The notes under the pieces: generated by a model
Databases searched by the model: none
The model's input: only the letters and a program-made list of their open reading frames with translations
What the model was told of the DNA's origin: nothing
Assembly (NCBI GenBank): GCA_028868455.1
Contig: JAGWUK010000040.1
Span: forward strand, 1-11,524
Length of the DNA: 11,524 nucleotides
Direction of reading: 5' to 3'
From: Burkholderiales bacterium
GTDB lineage: Bacteria; Pseudomonadota; Gammaproteobacteria; Burkholderiales; Burkholderiaceae_D
Translations under genes and position numbers: made by a program
Shown here: positions 1 through 6,346 of the stretch, piece after piece
Position numbering within the stretch: the stretch's first letter is position 1
Layout of the letters: each line of letters starts with the position of its first letter

Positions 1-716
1 CACAGTTTTGCTGGCGTGATGGGTTTCCAATCGGTAATGGGCGGCATTTGTGTGGCTTGCTGTATCCATCGCAGAAAATCTGTACGCGGAATCGGCCTGG
101 CTCCCAGAGAAGCCAGATGCGCGGTCTCCTGTTGGCAGTCTATCATTTTCACATCATGTTCACGCAAGAAAAATACCAGATGTGCCAGTGCCATTTTGGA
201 TGCATCAGTGACACGGGCAAACATGGATTCGCCATAAAACATGCGCCCGATGCAGACACCATATGCGCCGCCCACCAGTTCGCCGTTCAACCAGATTTCT
301 GATGAGTGTGCGTAGTCCAGTGCGTGCAGGTCGCAATAGCCAGCAACTATATCATCTGAAATCCAGGTACCTGCACCGTCCTTGCGTGGCGCGGCACAAG
401 CTCGCATGACGTCTTCGAATGCGGTATCAAAGCGGACGTCCCATGCGGGATCCTTGCTGATTTTTTTCAGGCGCTTTTTCAGGCTGTCGGATAGTCTGAA
501 TTCAGTCGTCGGCAATACCATTCGCGGGTCGGTGGACCACCAGAGTATCGGCTGACCTTCTGAAAACCATGGAAAAATTCCGTGGCAGTAGGCAGTCAGC
601 AGGCGCGCCGGGGATAAATCGGCTCCGGCCGCCAGCAAGCCAGCGGCGCCGTCTTGCTCTGTCAGCGCTGTGCCAACGTCAGGAAAAGGCGTGTCGGATT
701 CGAGCCAGGGGATCAA
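1..716 (-). CDS. aat: Leucyl/phenylalanyl-tRNA--protein transferase (C-terminus cut by window edge)
   Basis: Aat transfers Leu or Phe from aminoacyl-tRNA to proteins with N-terminal Lys or Arg, marking them for ClpS/ClpAP degradation (N-degron pathway, cytoplasm). I translated the minus strand by eye: 238 codons are visible and the stop lies beyond position 1. Typical Aat proteins are about 230-250 residues, so only a few are likely missing. Family signatures in order are [38 protein letters not shown], the GGAYGV and FYGESMF segments, and IDCQ followed by [12 protein letters not shown]. Asp193 and Gln195 in DCQ match the E. coli catalytic Asp186/Gln188. I chose the TTG at 716-714 because the protein then begins (M)IPWLE, as I recall for betaproteobacterial homologues, and GAGGG lies 5 bases upstream at 726-722. 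The frame stays open further upstream to a TAG at 821-819, but no better start is seen. It diverges from amt. In many betaproteobacteria the arginyl-transferase gene follows aat; that would lie outside this window. Confidence 0.95.
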   Translation of the reverse strand, partial: MIPWLESDTPFPDVGTALTEQDGAAGLLAAGADLSPARLLTAYCHGIFPWFSEGQPILWWSTDPRMVLPTTEFRLSDSLKKRLKKISKDPAWDVRFDTAFEDVMRACAAPRKDGAGTWISDDIVAGYCDLHALDYAHSSEIWLNGELVGGAYGVCIGRMFYGESMFARVTDASKMALAHLVFFLREHDVKMIDCQQETAHLASLGARPIPRTDFLRWIQQATQMPPITDWKPITPAKL

Positions 717-734
717 TTGAGCCCTCGCACACAA

Positions 735-751
735 TGCACCAAATTGTTGCC
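735..751 (+). promoter_or_regulatory. Candidate NtrC (NR-I) enhancer site for amt
   Basis: The 17 bases TGCACCAAATTGTTGCC match the NtrC dyad consensus TGCACYA-N3-TRGTGCA at 12 of 14 specified positions, including GCAC-N7-(T)TGC. The centre lies about 120 bases upstream of the predicted sigma-54 start near 864, the distance range usual for NtrC enhancers. The left half-site, ATGCACCAAAT, is repeated exactly at 827-837, but that copy lacks a matching right half. The role is inferred from motif, position and the downstream ammonium transporter. Confidence 0.5.
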
Positions 752-770
752 ACTTTTCAGTGCGTCGAAA

Positions 771-798
771 AATACAATTACCAGCATCAAAGTGTGAA
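771..798 (-). promoter_or_regulatory. Candidate sigma-70 promoter for aat
   Basis: Read on the minus strand, TTCACA (798-793) matches the -35 consensus at 5 of 6 positions. It is followed after 16 bases by TGTATT (776-771), 4 of 6 for the -10. Transcription would start near 764, giving a leader of about 48 bases before the TTG start. The -10 is weak and the spacer is one base short, so this is only a candidate. Confidence 0.3.
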
Positions 799-837
799 TC
801 CTTATAAAAATCAACGATCTAAAAAAATGCACCAAAT

Positions 838-853
838 CGGAATGTTTTTTGCT
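838..853 (+). promoter_or_regulatory. Candidate sigma-54 (RpoN) promoter for amt
   Basis: CGGAATGTTTTTTGCT carries the invariant GG (839-840) and GC (851-852) of the -24/-12 promoter class at exactly 10 bases separation. It matches TGGCACG-N4-TTGCW at 9 of 12 specified positions; the -12 half is perfect and the -24 half is imperfect. The start of transcription would be near 864, giving a leader of about 42 bases before the amt ATG. The NtrC-like site lies upstream at enhancer distance. Confidence 0.5.
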
Positions 854-905
854 TTATCTGTGCATTACAAATTTTAATATGCACTTATATAGGGAGAATA
901 TCGGC

Positions 906-2108
906 ATGAATGCACAAAACAGTGGCGCGGATGCTTTATTTATCTTGCTCGGCGCAATCATGATTCTAGCAATGCATGCAGGGTTTGCGTTTCTGGAGTT
1001 GGGAACCGTCCGCAAGAAAAACCAGGTCAATGCCTTGGTGAAGATTATTGTTGATTTTGCTGTGTCGACGATCGCCTATTTTTTTGTCGGGTATGGCGTG
1101 GCTTATGGCATTCAGTTTTATTCCGGTGCAGAGGTGTTAATTGCAAAAAACGGTTTCGAACTGGTCAGATTTTTTTTCCTCCTGACGTTTGCAGCGGCAA
1201 TACCGGCGATCATTTCCGGAGGGATCGCAGAGCGCGCGAAATTCTACCCGCAATTAATTGCAACGGCAGCTTTAGTTGGCCTGCTTTACCCTTTCTTTGA
1301 AGGGATTGCCTGGAATCATCGTTTTGGGTTGCAAGATTGGCTGAAGGCGGCATTTTCGGAGGAGTTTCATGATTTCGCGGGATCAGTCGTCGTGCATGCA
1401 TTTGGCGGCTGGGTTGCTCTGCCTGCCGTGCTGCTGCTGGGCGCCCGGCGTGGGAGGTATATGAAAAACGGCGCCATGGCCGCTCATCCGCCTTCCAGTA
1501 TTCCTTTTCTGGCCCTGGGTGCCTGGATACTGACGGTAGGCTGGTTTGGATTTAACGTCATGAGCGCTCAGACTTTGGACAAGATGAACGGTTTGGTGGC
1601 TATTAACTCTTTAATGGCGATGGTGGGCGGAACCCTGGTGGCGTTGGTGTTGGGGAGAAATGATCCGGGTTTTGTGTATAACGGACCATTGGCCGGGTTG
1701 GTGGCCGTGTGCGCTGGCTCTGATTTGATGCATCCGCTTGGTGCGCTGGCGACTGGTGGTGTGGCGGGCGCAATTTTTGTCTGGATGTTTACCTGGACAC
1801 AAAATAAATGGAAAGTTGATGATGTTCTTGGCGTCTGGCCCTTACATGGTTTGTGCGGTGCCTGGGGAGGCATTGCTGCAGGGATCTTTGGTGCCAAATC
1901 GTTGGGTGGTCTCGGCGGTGTCAGCTTCGTATCGCAATTGCTGGGAACCGGACTCGGCGTATTCATTGCATTTGCAGGGGGCTTTCTGATCTATGGCATC
2001 TTGAAAAAAACCATAGGCATACGCCTGGATCCTGAGCAGGAATTCGGGGGGGCTGATTTATCGATACATAAAATTTCTTCGACTGCCGAACGCGAATCAA
2101 ATTGGTGA
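906..2108 (+). CDS. amt: Ammonium transporter, Amt/MEP/Rh family
   Basis: This is an inner-membrane channel that takes up ammonium, 400 residues and almost entirely hydrophobic, consistent with the 11 transmembrane segments of the family. Pore residues are recognisable: phenyl gate Phe91/Phe95 (FLLTFAAA) and Phe216 (GWFGFN), Trp136 in the outer binding site, Ser220, Asp156 in DFAG, and the twin histidines His164 (VVVHAFGG) and His314 (PLHGLCGAWGG). The C-terminal tail after the last helix is short, about 35 residues. I chose the ATG at 906 because AGGGAGA (891-897) sits 8 bases upstream and the protein then starts directly with the first helix. An in-frame ATG at 849 would add 19 residues, has no Shine-Dalgarno, and falls inside the -12 promoter element. 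It has no E. coli-like signal peptide. No glnK (PII) gene is adjacent, unlike the common glnK-amtB pair. The sequence (LELGTVRKKNQVNALVK) differs from E. coli AmtB, so I use the general symbol amt. Confidence 0.93.
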   Translation: MNAQNSGADALFILLGAIMILAMHAGFAFLELGTVRKKNQVNALVKIIVDFAVSTIAYFFVGYGVAYGIQFYSGAEVLIAKNGFELVRFFFLLTFAAAIPAIISGGIAERAKFYPQLIATAALVGLLYPFFEGIAWNHRFGLQDWLKAAFSEEFHDFAGSVVVHAFGGWVALPAVLLLGARRGRYMKNGAMAAHPPSSIPFLALGAWILTVGWFGFNVMSAQTLDKMNGLVAINSLMAMVGGTLVALVLGRNDPGFVYNGPLAGLVAVCAGSDLMHPLGALATGGVAGAIFVWMFTWTQNKWKVDDVLGVWPLHGLCGAWGGIAAGIFGAKSLGGLGGVSFVSQLLGTGLGVFIAFAGGFLIYGILKKTIGIRLDPEQEFGGADLSIHKISSTAERESNW

Positions 2109-2176
2109 AATGTTGCGGGTGATTTTTTTTGCGGCGATCATCTCTTGTTGTCATGTGATGGTCGGTGCTGAAGGCG

Positions 2177-2202
2177 CAAAAGGCGGTGTATGCCGCCTTT
2201 TG
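2177..2202. terminator. Hairpin terminator shared by converging amt and NUDIX genes
   Basis: A perfect 10-bp stem, CAAAAGGCGG (2177-2186) with CCGCCTTTTG (2193-2202), encloses a 6-base loop. The arms end in TTTT on either strand, followed on the plus strand by TTATTT. The hairpin sits 68 bases after the amt stop and directly next to the NUDIX stop (2205-2203), so it probably ends transcription from both sides. Confidence 0.8.
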
Positions 2203-2784
2203 TTATTTCTGGCTGGTTTCCTGGCGCATGGGTTTAAAAATATCGTGCGCATGCACTTTGTAGCAACCGCCGTCCTGCACGCGGGCGCGGTCTTCGAAAA
2301 AGAATTTTAACGTATGGCTGACGGTAGGGAAGGCAAGGTCTTGCCATGGGATGTCGTTTTCACCGAAAAGCGCCACTTCCAGACTTTCCGTGCCCGCCTG
2401 GTAATTCAGATCCAGTAAGGTGGCACGATAAAACAGATGCACCTGATGTACATGTGGCACGTTTAGAATAGAGAATAATTCGTGTAATGCAATATTGGCG
2501 CCAGCTTCTTCTATCGTTTCCCTTTGCGCTGCTTCGGCGGTCGTTTCTTCATTTTCCATAAAACCAGCCGGCAGAGTCCAGTAGCCGTAACGCGGTTCAA
2601 TCGCGCGTTTGCATAACAATATTTTGATTTTACCGTCTTGTTCCCAGACTGGAATGGAGCCCACAACCATTTTGGGATTCTGGTAGTGAATCATGCCGCA
2701 GGATGAGCAGACATACCGTAAACGCGTATCGTCAGCTGGAATTTGCAATGCAACGGGAGCTGCGCACTCAGAGCAAAATTTCAT
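2203..2784 (-). CDS. NUDIX hydrolase with N-terminal zinc ribbon
   Basis: This 193-residue protein should hydrolyse a nucleoside diphosphate linked to another group; the substrate cannot be read from sequence. An N-terminal zinc ribbon is formed by Cys4/Cys7 and Cys26/Cys29, followed by HYQNPK. The Nudix box spans residues 74-96 (GX5EX7REUXEEXGU): Gly74, Glu80, Arg88-Glu89, Glu92-Glu93, Gly95. All metal-binding glutamates are present, although Thr90 and Ala96 fill positions usually taken by bulky hydrophobics. The NadC/NudC-type SQPWPFPxS signature of NADH pyrophosphatase is absent, so I do not call it NudC; it resembles the smaller zinc-ribbon NUDIX proteins common in proteobacteria. The ATG at 2784 is well placed because the first cysteine is residue 4, but the bases upstream (CTTTTCCCC) give no Shine-Dalgarno. 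It stands alone, converging on amt and diverging from the tRNA gene. Confidence 0.9.
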   Translation of the reverse strand: MKFCSECAAPVALQIPADDTRLRYVCSSCGMIHYQNPKMVVGSIPVWEQDGKIKILLCKRAIEPRYGYWTLPAGFMENEETTAEAAQRETIEEAGANIALHELFSILNVPHVHQVHLFYRATLLDLNYQAGTESLEVALFGENDIPWQDLAFPTVSHTLKFFFEDRARVQDGGCYKVHAHDIFKPMRQETSQK

Positions 2785-2868
2785 GGGGAAAAGGCAGAAA
2801 AATGGGAATGGTCACAGTGTAACATCTGCCAGTAGCATCGTCCTTGCTGCTGCGAGACGAGAAAGGAA

Positions 2869-2897
2869 TTGCGCGGAGCAGCAAAATCATGTATAGT
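2869..2897 (+). promoter_or_regulatory. Sigma-70 promoter of the initiator tRNA gene
   Basis: TTGCGC (2869-2874) and TATAGT (2892-2897) are separated by 17 bases. The predicted start near 2904 lies about 7 bases before the mature tRNA 5' end, as is usual for monocistronic tRNA genes. The -10 matches consensus at 5 of 6 positions. Confidence 0.75.
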
Positions 2898-2910
2898 TTC
2901 ATTCTTCAGA

Positions 2911-2987
<77 letters not shown>

Positions 2988-2995
2988 AGTTTTAT

Positions 2996-3025
2996 AAAAA
3001 AGCCACGTAATAACGTGGCTTTTTT
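2996..3025 (+). terminator. Rho-independent terminator after tRNA-fMet
   Basis: AGCCACGT (3001-3008) pairs with ACGTGGCT (3013-3020) around the 4-base loop AATA, flanked by an A-run (2996-3000) and a T-run (3020-3025). It lies 8 bases after the CCA end and isolates the tRNA transcript from scpB. Confidence 0.92.
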
Positions 3026-3274
3026 ATTAGTTGGCTGATTTATTTTGATTGTCGCCGATGTTCTGGACTACAATCCAGTGTCTACTGATTTGTGGGTTGT
3101 GCACGGATTACGATCCTGTGCCACCAAAATGCCCCAAATGACCCGCACTGCGGGTGTTGCAGCCCGAAGAGGCAAGCAAAAATTTTAAATACAAATGGCA
3201 AGAGTAAATAGTCGCGAATTTTCAGACTCGTCTTGCCGCATGACATCAACGAAACCCGTGTAATTAAGATTTGC
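3026..3274 (+). other. Intergenic region before scpB with three small hairpins
   Basis: No protein-coding frame here looks real. Three successive hairpins can be drawn: CTGGA/TCCAG (3063-3078, 6-base loop); GCACGGAT with ATCC-T-GTGC (3101-3121, loop TACG, one bulged T); and ACCCGC/GCGGGT (3141-3155, loop ACT). An A/T-rich stretch (3178-3192) follows. Because a terminator closes the tRNA unit upstream, the scpB promoter must lie here, but I cannot point to a convincing -35/-10 pair. The hairpins could form a structured leader or be chance; no known riboswitch is recognised. Confidence 0.4.
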
Positions 3275-4090
3275 ATGAATACAGCTGAGGCAAAGCGAGT
3301 CCTCGAAACAGCCTTGTTATGCGCTCCTGAGCCATTGACAGTGAATTCCTTAAAGAAACTGTTTCAGGAAACTGAAGATCAGGGTGATGTGATCGGGGCG
3401 GATACGATCAAAACTATGTTGGAAGACTTGCGCAAAGACTGGTCGGATAAAGGCATAGAATTGGTTGGGCTGTCGACGGGTTGGCGCTTTCAGAGTCGTC
3501 CGGAAATGCGTGCATATATTGATCGGCTGAATCCGGAAAAGCCGCCCAAATATTCGCGGGCAACTCTGGAAACGCTAGCGATCATCGCGTACAGACAGCC
3601 AGTTACGCGTGGCGATATCGAAGAAATTCGCGGCGTCACCGTTGCTTCGCAAATGATTAAAACACTGGAAGATCGTGGCTGGATTGAGGTAATTGGTCAT
3701 CGTGATGTTCCCGGAAGGCCGGCATTGTTCGCAACAACGCGACAATTTTTGAGCGATCTGGGTTTATCTTCCCTTGATCAGTTGCCGCCTTTGCAGCAAG
3801 TGAGTCGCGGTGACGCTGATGAAGTGGTGCCTGAGTCGGGTGTTGCTGAAGTGAGCATGTTTGCAGAACTGCAGGCAGTCATTGCGGATGAAGAGTTGAC
3901 TCAGGAATCTGAATCTGGTGTGCAGATGTCTGAGGTAGTGCAAAGAATTGGTGTTGCCGAAGTATTGCGGGAAGATGATGCCAAAATGAATAACCCGGTC
4001 GCAGATGAGCCGGTGCCGGAGCGAGAATCGGGCGCTGAGGAGCCTCAGCAGCCTCACTTAGTACAAAAAAATGAATCCAATGAATCCTGA
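3275..4090 (+). CDS. scpB: Segregation and condensation protein B (ScpB)
   Basis: ScpB dimers bind the kleisin ScpA and, with SMC, form the bacterial condensin that compacts and separates chromosomes. The core, about residues 1-180, holds two winged-helix domains; the family signature is clear in [35 protein letters not shown] and [13 protein letters not shown]. The remaining roughly 90 residues are an acidic, probably disordered tail rich in Glu, Asp, Ser and Val, longer than in many ScpB proteins (often about 180-200 residues in total). I chose the ATG at 3275 (271 residues, [15 protein letters not shown]) because it begins at the conserved first helix. An in-frame ATG at 3233 would add 14 unlikely residues and has no Shine-Dalgarno. 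The ribosome site for 3275 is also weak (AAGA at 3266-3269). The scpA gene is not adjacent. The 3' end overlaps rluB, so the two are co-transcribed. Confidence 0.93.
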   Translation: MNTAEAKRVLETALLCAPEPLTVNSLKKLFQETEDQGDVIGADTIKTMLEDLRKDWSDKGIELVGLSTGWRFQSRPEMRAYIDRLNPEKPPKYSRATLETLAIIAYRQPVTRGDIEEIRGVTVASQMIKTLEDRGWIEVIGHRDVPGRPALFATTRQFLSDLGLSSLDQLPPLQQVSRGDADEVVPESGVAEVSMFAELQAVIADEELTQESESGVQMSEVVQRIGVAEVLREDDAKMNNPVADEPVPERESGAEEPQQPHLVQKNESNES

Positions 4091-5648
4091 AGATGTAAAC
4101 AATTCTGTCGAGGGTGCAGCCGTGTCTGCCGCAAACTCCGATGAAAGCAAACCTGTTAAGCGTGGTGTGCGCGGACCGCGCAATATGCGGCGCTCCCGAC
4201 CAAAGCAAGACGCGGCAAATGTAGCACCGGTGGCAATCGATGGAGTTGCTGCCGTTGTCAGCGAGGGTGAGCAGCTTGTGTCGGCAAAGGGTGATAGTCG
4301 GCCGCCTCGCGGGCAGGGCAAGCAACGCAAGCCGCAGGCAGATGCAGGTCAGTCAGGGCAGCGTGGTGAACGTGGTGGGCGTCAAGGTGACGGTAAAAAC
4401 AAGCGTCCTGCGCACGGGAAATCGAATCGCAGCAATGGCAGTAGTCCAGATGATGTATTTTCGTTTGTGACGTCAGAGGCATTTGATGCCGCGCATTCGG
4501 ATGAGGATAAATCTAAATCATCAAAAGGGCGTCACTCCAAGCCAGTGCGACGTGATCTGACTGCTGATGATGATGCACCAAAGTTGCATAAGGTATTGGC
4601 TGAGGCGGGACTTGGATCGCGGCGCGATATGGAGGAGCTGATTGTTGCGGGGCGAGTCTCTGTTAATGGTGAGCCAGCACATATCGGTCAGAGAATTTTG
4701 CCGACGGATCAGGTGCGTATCAATGGGAAGTTAATTCAAAGAAAAGTTAACAAGAAACCGCCGCGTGTACTTGTTTATCATAAGCCCGCCGGCGAAATCG
4801 TCAGTACGAACGACCCTGAGGGGCGAACTTCCGTGTTTGATAGCCTTCCCGCAATGAAAGTGGGTAAATGGCTGGCAGTTGGTCGCCTTGACTACAATAC
4901 GGAAGGTTTGCTGTTATTTACGACATCGGGCGATTTGGCGAATCGGTTGATGCATCCGCGCTACGGTATTGAGCGTGAATATGCGGTGCGTACACTTGGT
5001 GAGTTGGAAGAGGGGATGCGCCAGCGTTTATTGGCTGGGGTTGAGTTGGAGGATGGCCTGGCGCAGTTCTCAAAAATTGCAGATGGCGGCGGCGAGGGTG
5101 TGAACAAGTGGTATCGCGTAATTATTGGTGAGGGGCGAAATCGCGAAGTGCGGCGGATGTTTGAGGCAGTTGGGTTAACGGTTTCCCGTTTGATTCGCAC
5201 GCGCTATGGCGCAATGACCTTACCTGCCAATCTGAAGCGCGGACGGTGGGAAGAGCTCGATGAAGACGCAGTTCGTAGCTTGTTGAAGTTGAGCGGTCTG
5301 GAGAAGGTCGCGAGTGATAAACCTGCACCAAAGAGCAGCAAGCCGTTTGGGAATAAGGGGCTGGGATTTATGTCTGGTCCGTTTACGCAAAAGCAGGTCA
5401 GTTTTCCCATGTTAGGTAGTCGGGATGAGTTTGGTGCCGGGCGCGGAAATAGAGCTAACGGCAATAAAAGTGTCGGTAATCAGAAAAATGCCGATGCAGG
5501 GAAAAAACGCAGTCGCCAGCCTGATCCTCTGCAAACTGCGCTCGGTTTCCCCGATGCGGGTCAGCAACGACGTGGTCCGACGGCGCGGGGTAGTGGGCAG
5601 GCAATTGGGCAAGGGATTGCAGCGCGCCGGCGTGCGCGCGGTGGTTAA
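4071..5648 (+). CDS. rluB: 23S rRNA pseudouridine synthase RluB (RsuA/RluB family), long form
   Basis: RluB converts a uridine in helix 89 of 23S rRNA (U2605 in E. coli) to pseudouridine. The S4 RNA-binding domain covers about residues 172-220 ([21 protein letters not shown]). The catalytic domain reaches about residue 412, with catalytic Asp274 in [14 protein letters not shown], and the later motifs [14 protein letters not shown] and [14 protein letters not shown] support RsuA/RluB membership. It is 525 residues against about 290 in E. coli: a Gly/Arg/Lys/Asp-rich N-terminal extension of about 170 residues and a basic C-terminal extension of about 110, ending in an Arg-rich tail. Both look disordered and could bind RNA. 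The ATG at 4071 overlaps scpB by 20 bases; an ATG three codons later (4080) is equally possible. Neither has a Shine-Dalgarno, which suggests translational coupling to scpB. RluB versus RluE/RluF/RsuA is judged from the scpB neighbour and motif style. Confidence 0.92.
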   Translation: MNPMNPEDVNNSVEGAAVSAANSDESKPVKRGVRGPRNMRRSRPKQDAANVAPVAIDGVAAVVSEGEQLVSAKGDSRPPRGQGKQRKPQADAGQSGQRGERGGRQGDGKNKRPAHGKSNRSNGSSPDDVFSFVTSEAFDAAHSDEDKSKSSKGRHSKPVRRDLTADDDAPKLHKVLAEAGLGSRRDMEELIVAGRVSVNGEPAHIGQRILPTDQVRINGKLIQRKVNKKPPRVLVYHKPAGEIVSTNDPEGRTSVFDSLPAMKVGKWLAVGRLDYNTEGLLLFTTSGDLANRLMHPRYGIEREYAVRTLGELEEGMRQRLLAGVELEDGLAQFSKIADGGGEGVNKWYRVIIGEGRNREVRRMFEAVGLTVSRLIRTRYGAMTLPANLKRGRWEELDEDAVRSLLKLSGLEKVASDKPAPKSSKPFGNKGLGFMSGPFTQKQVSFPMLGSRDEFGAGRGNRANGNKSVGNQKNADAGKKRSRQPDPLQTALGFPDAGQQRRGPTARGSGQAIGQGIAARRRARGG

Positions 5649-5686
5649 TTGTCGTTTTTTTGTCTGGTTATTTGCGTCATTTTACG

Positions 5687-5715
5687 TTGCGATGTGATAA
5701 ATAATCGTTTATAAT
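5687..5715 (+). promoter_or_regulatory. Strong sigma-70-like promoter upstream of rimP
   Basis: TTGCGA (5687-5692) and a perfect TATAAT (5710-5715) are separated by 17 bases. Transcription would begin near 5722, just after rluB and about 50 bases before a terminator hairpin. It is the best promoter ahead of the rimP-nusA-infB operon, but its transcripts must pass that hairpin to reach rimP. Confidence 0.7.
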
Positions 5716-5762
5716 CTTGTAGTTAGCAGATTTTGCCTTTATTTATCTTAAATCCTGGCGCT

Positions 5763-5793
5763 AAAAAAGATGGGCAGTTGCCCATTTTTTTTT
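5763..5793 (+). terminator. Rho-independent terminator or attenuator before rimP
   Basis: ATGGGC (5770-5775) pairs with GCCCAT (5780-5785) around loop AGTT. It is preceded by an A-run (5763-5768) and followed by nine T residues (5785-5793). It ends the scpB-rluB transcript. Because a near-consensus promoter lies between rluB and this hairpin, it may also act as an attenuator of the rimP operon or be the 3' end of a short RNA of about 70 bases. Confidence 0.88.
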
Positions 5794-5860
5794 GTTTTGC
5801 CGATTTGAGAGTCACTTAGCGACTGTTTGAGTGGCGAAAGAATGATTTTCGGAGAATAGT

Positions 5861-6346
5861 TTGGCTTTGTTGGATTTGATAGAAAAAACCGTCAATGGTA
5901 CCGGTTACGATCTGGTTGATTTTGAGCAGGCAGAAAAAGGTTTGCTCAGAGTGTATATCGATTTTTTGCCGGAGGAGCTGGATCGCGGCAATATCACCGT
6001 AGAAGACTGTGAAAAAGTCAGTCATCAGTTGTCGCATGTATTGACGGTGGAGAATGTCAACTATAGCCGTCTGGAAATATCCTCGCCGGGCCTGGACAGG
6101 CCCTTGAAGAAATTTGCTGATTTTGTGCGTTTTTCTGGTGAGAAGGCTATTGTGAAGTTGCGCATGCCTTTGCCTGGAACGCCGAATCGTAAGAATTTTG
6201 AGGGTGTTCTACATGCGCCCGAAGGCGAAAATCTGAAGCTGGAATTTGAAGTAAAAGATGGGTCGGCCATGCTGGAGTTTACGCTCGCCGATGTGGATAA
6301 GGCACGTTTGGTGCCGCAAGTGGATTTTAGGAGTCGCAAAGCATGA
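5861..6346 (+). CDS. rimP: Ribosome maturation factor RimP
   Basis: RimP binds the free 30S subunit and helps its late assembly. The protein has 161 residues, against about 150 in E. coli. The N-terminal alpha/beta domain begins [20 protein letters not shown] and carries the family signature [15 protein letters not shown] (SSPGLDRPL at about 74-82); the C-terminal SH3-like domain covers about 88-155. The start is a TTG at 5861 with GGAGA (5851-5855) 5 bases upstream. No ATG or GTG fits, because a TGA at 5843-5845 closes the frame upstream and the conserved first helix begins immediately. A small hairpin, CGAAA/TTTCG (5835-5851), touches the first base of the Shine-Dalgarno. The stop overlaps the nusA start in ATGA, so the two are translationally coupled. 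It is the first gene of the rimP-nusA-infB operon. Confidence 0.95.
   Translation: MALLDLIEKTVNGTGYDLVDFEQAEKGLLRVYIDFLPEELDRGNITVEDCEKVSHQLSHVLTVENVNYSRLEISSPGLDRPLKKFADFVRFSGEKAIVKLRMPLPGTPNRKNFEGVLHAPEGENLKLEFEVKDGSAMLEFTLADVDKARLVPQVDFRSRKA

Noticed and set aside
569..877. Plus-strand open frame across the aat start and intergenic region.
   Set aside because: Most of it is antisense to the conserved Aat N-terminus and the rest covers the amt control region; no family resemblance.
849..905. N-terminal extension of Amt from the ATG at 849.
   Set aside because: It overlaps the -12 promoter element, lacks a Shine-Dalgarno, and adds a non-family sequence. The ATG at 906 has a clear AGGGAGA.
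3099..3126. GGATTACGATCC followed by TGTGCCACCA looks like the T-arm and CCA end of a second tRNA after tRNA-fMet.
   Set aside because: With CCA fixed at 3124-3126 the T-arm position has no 5-bp stem, and I saw no 5' acceptor strand (GGCACAG) about 70 bases upstream. It is better explained as a simple hairpin.
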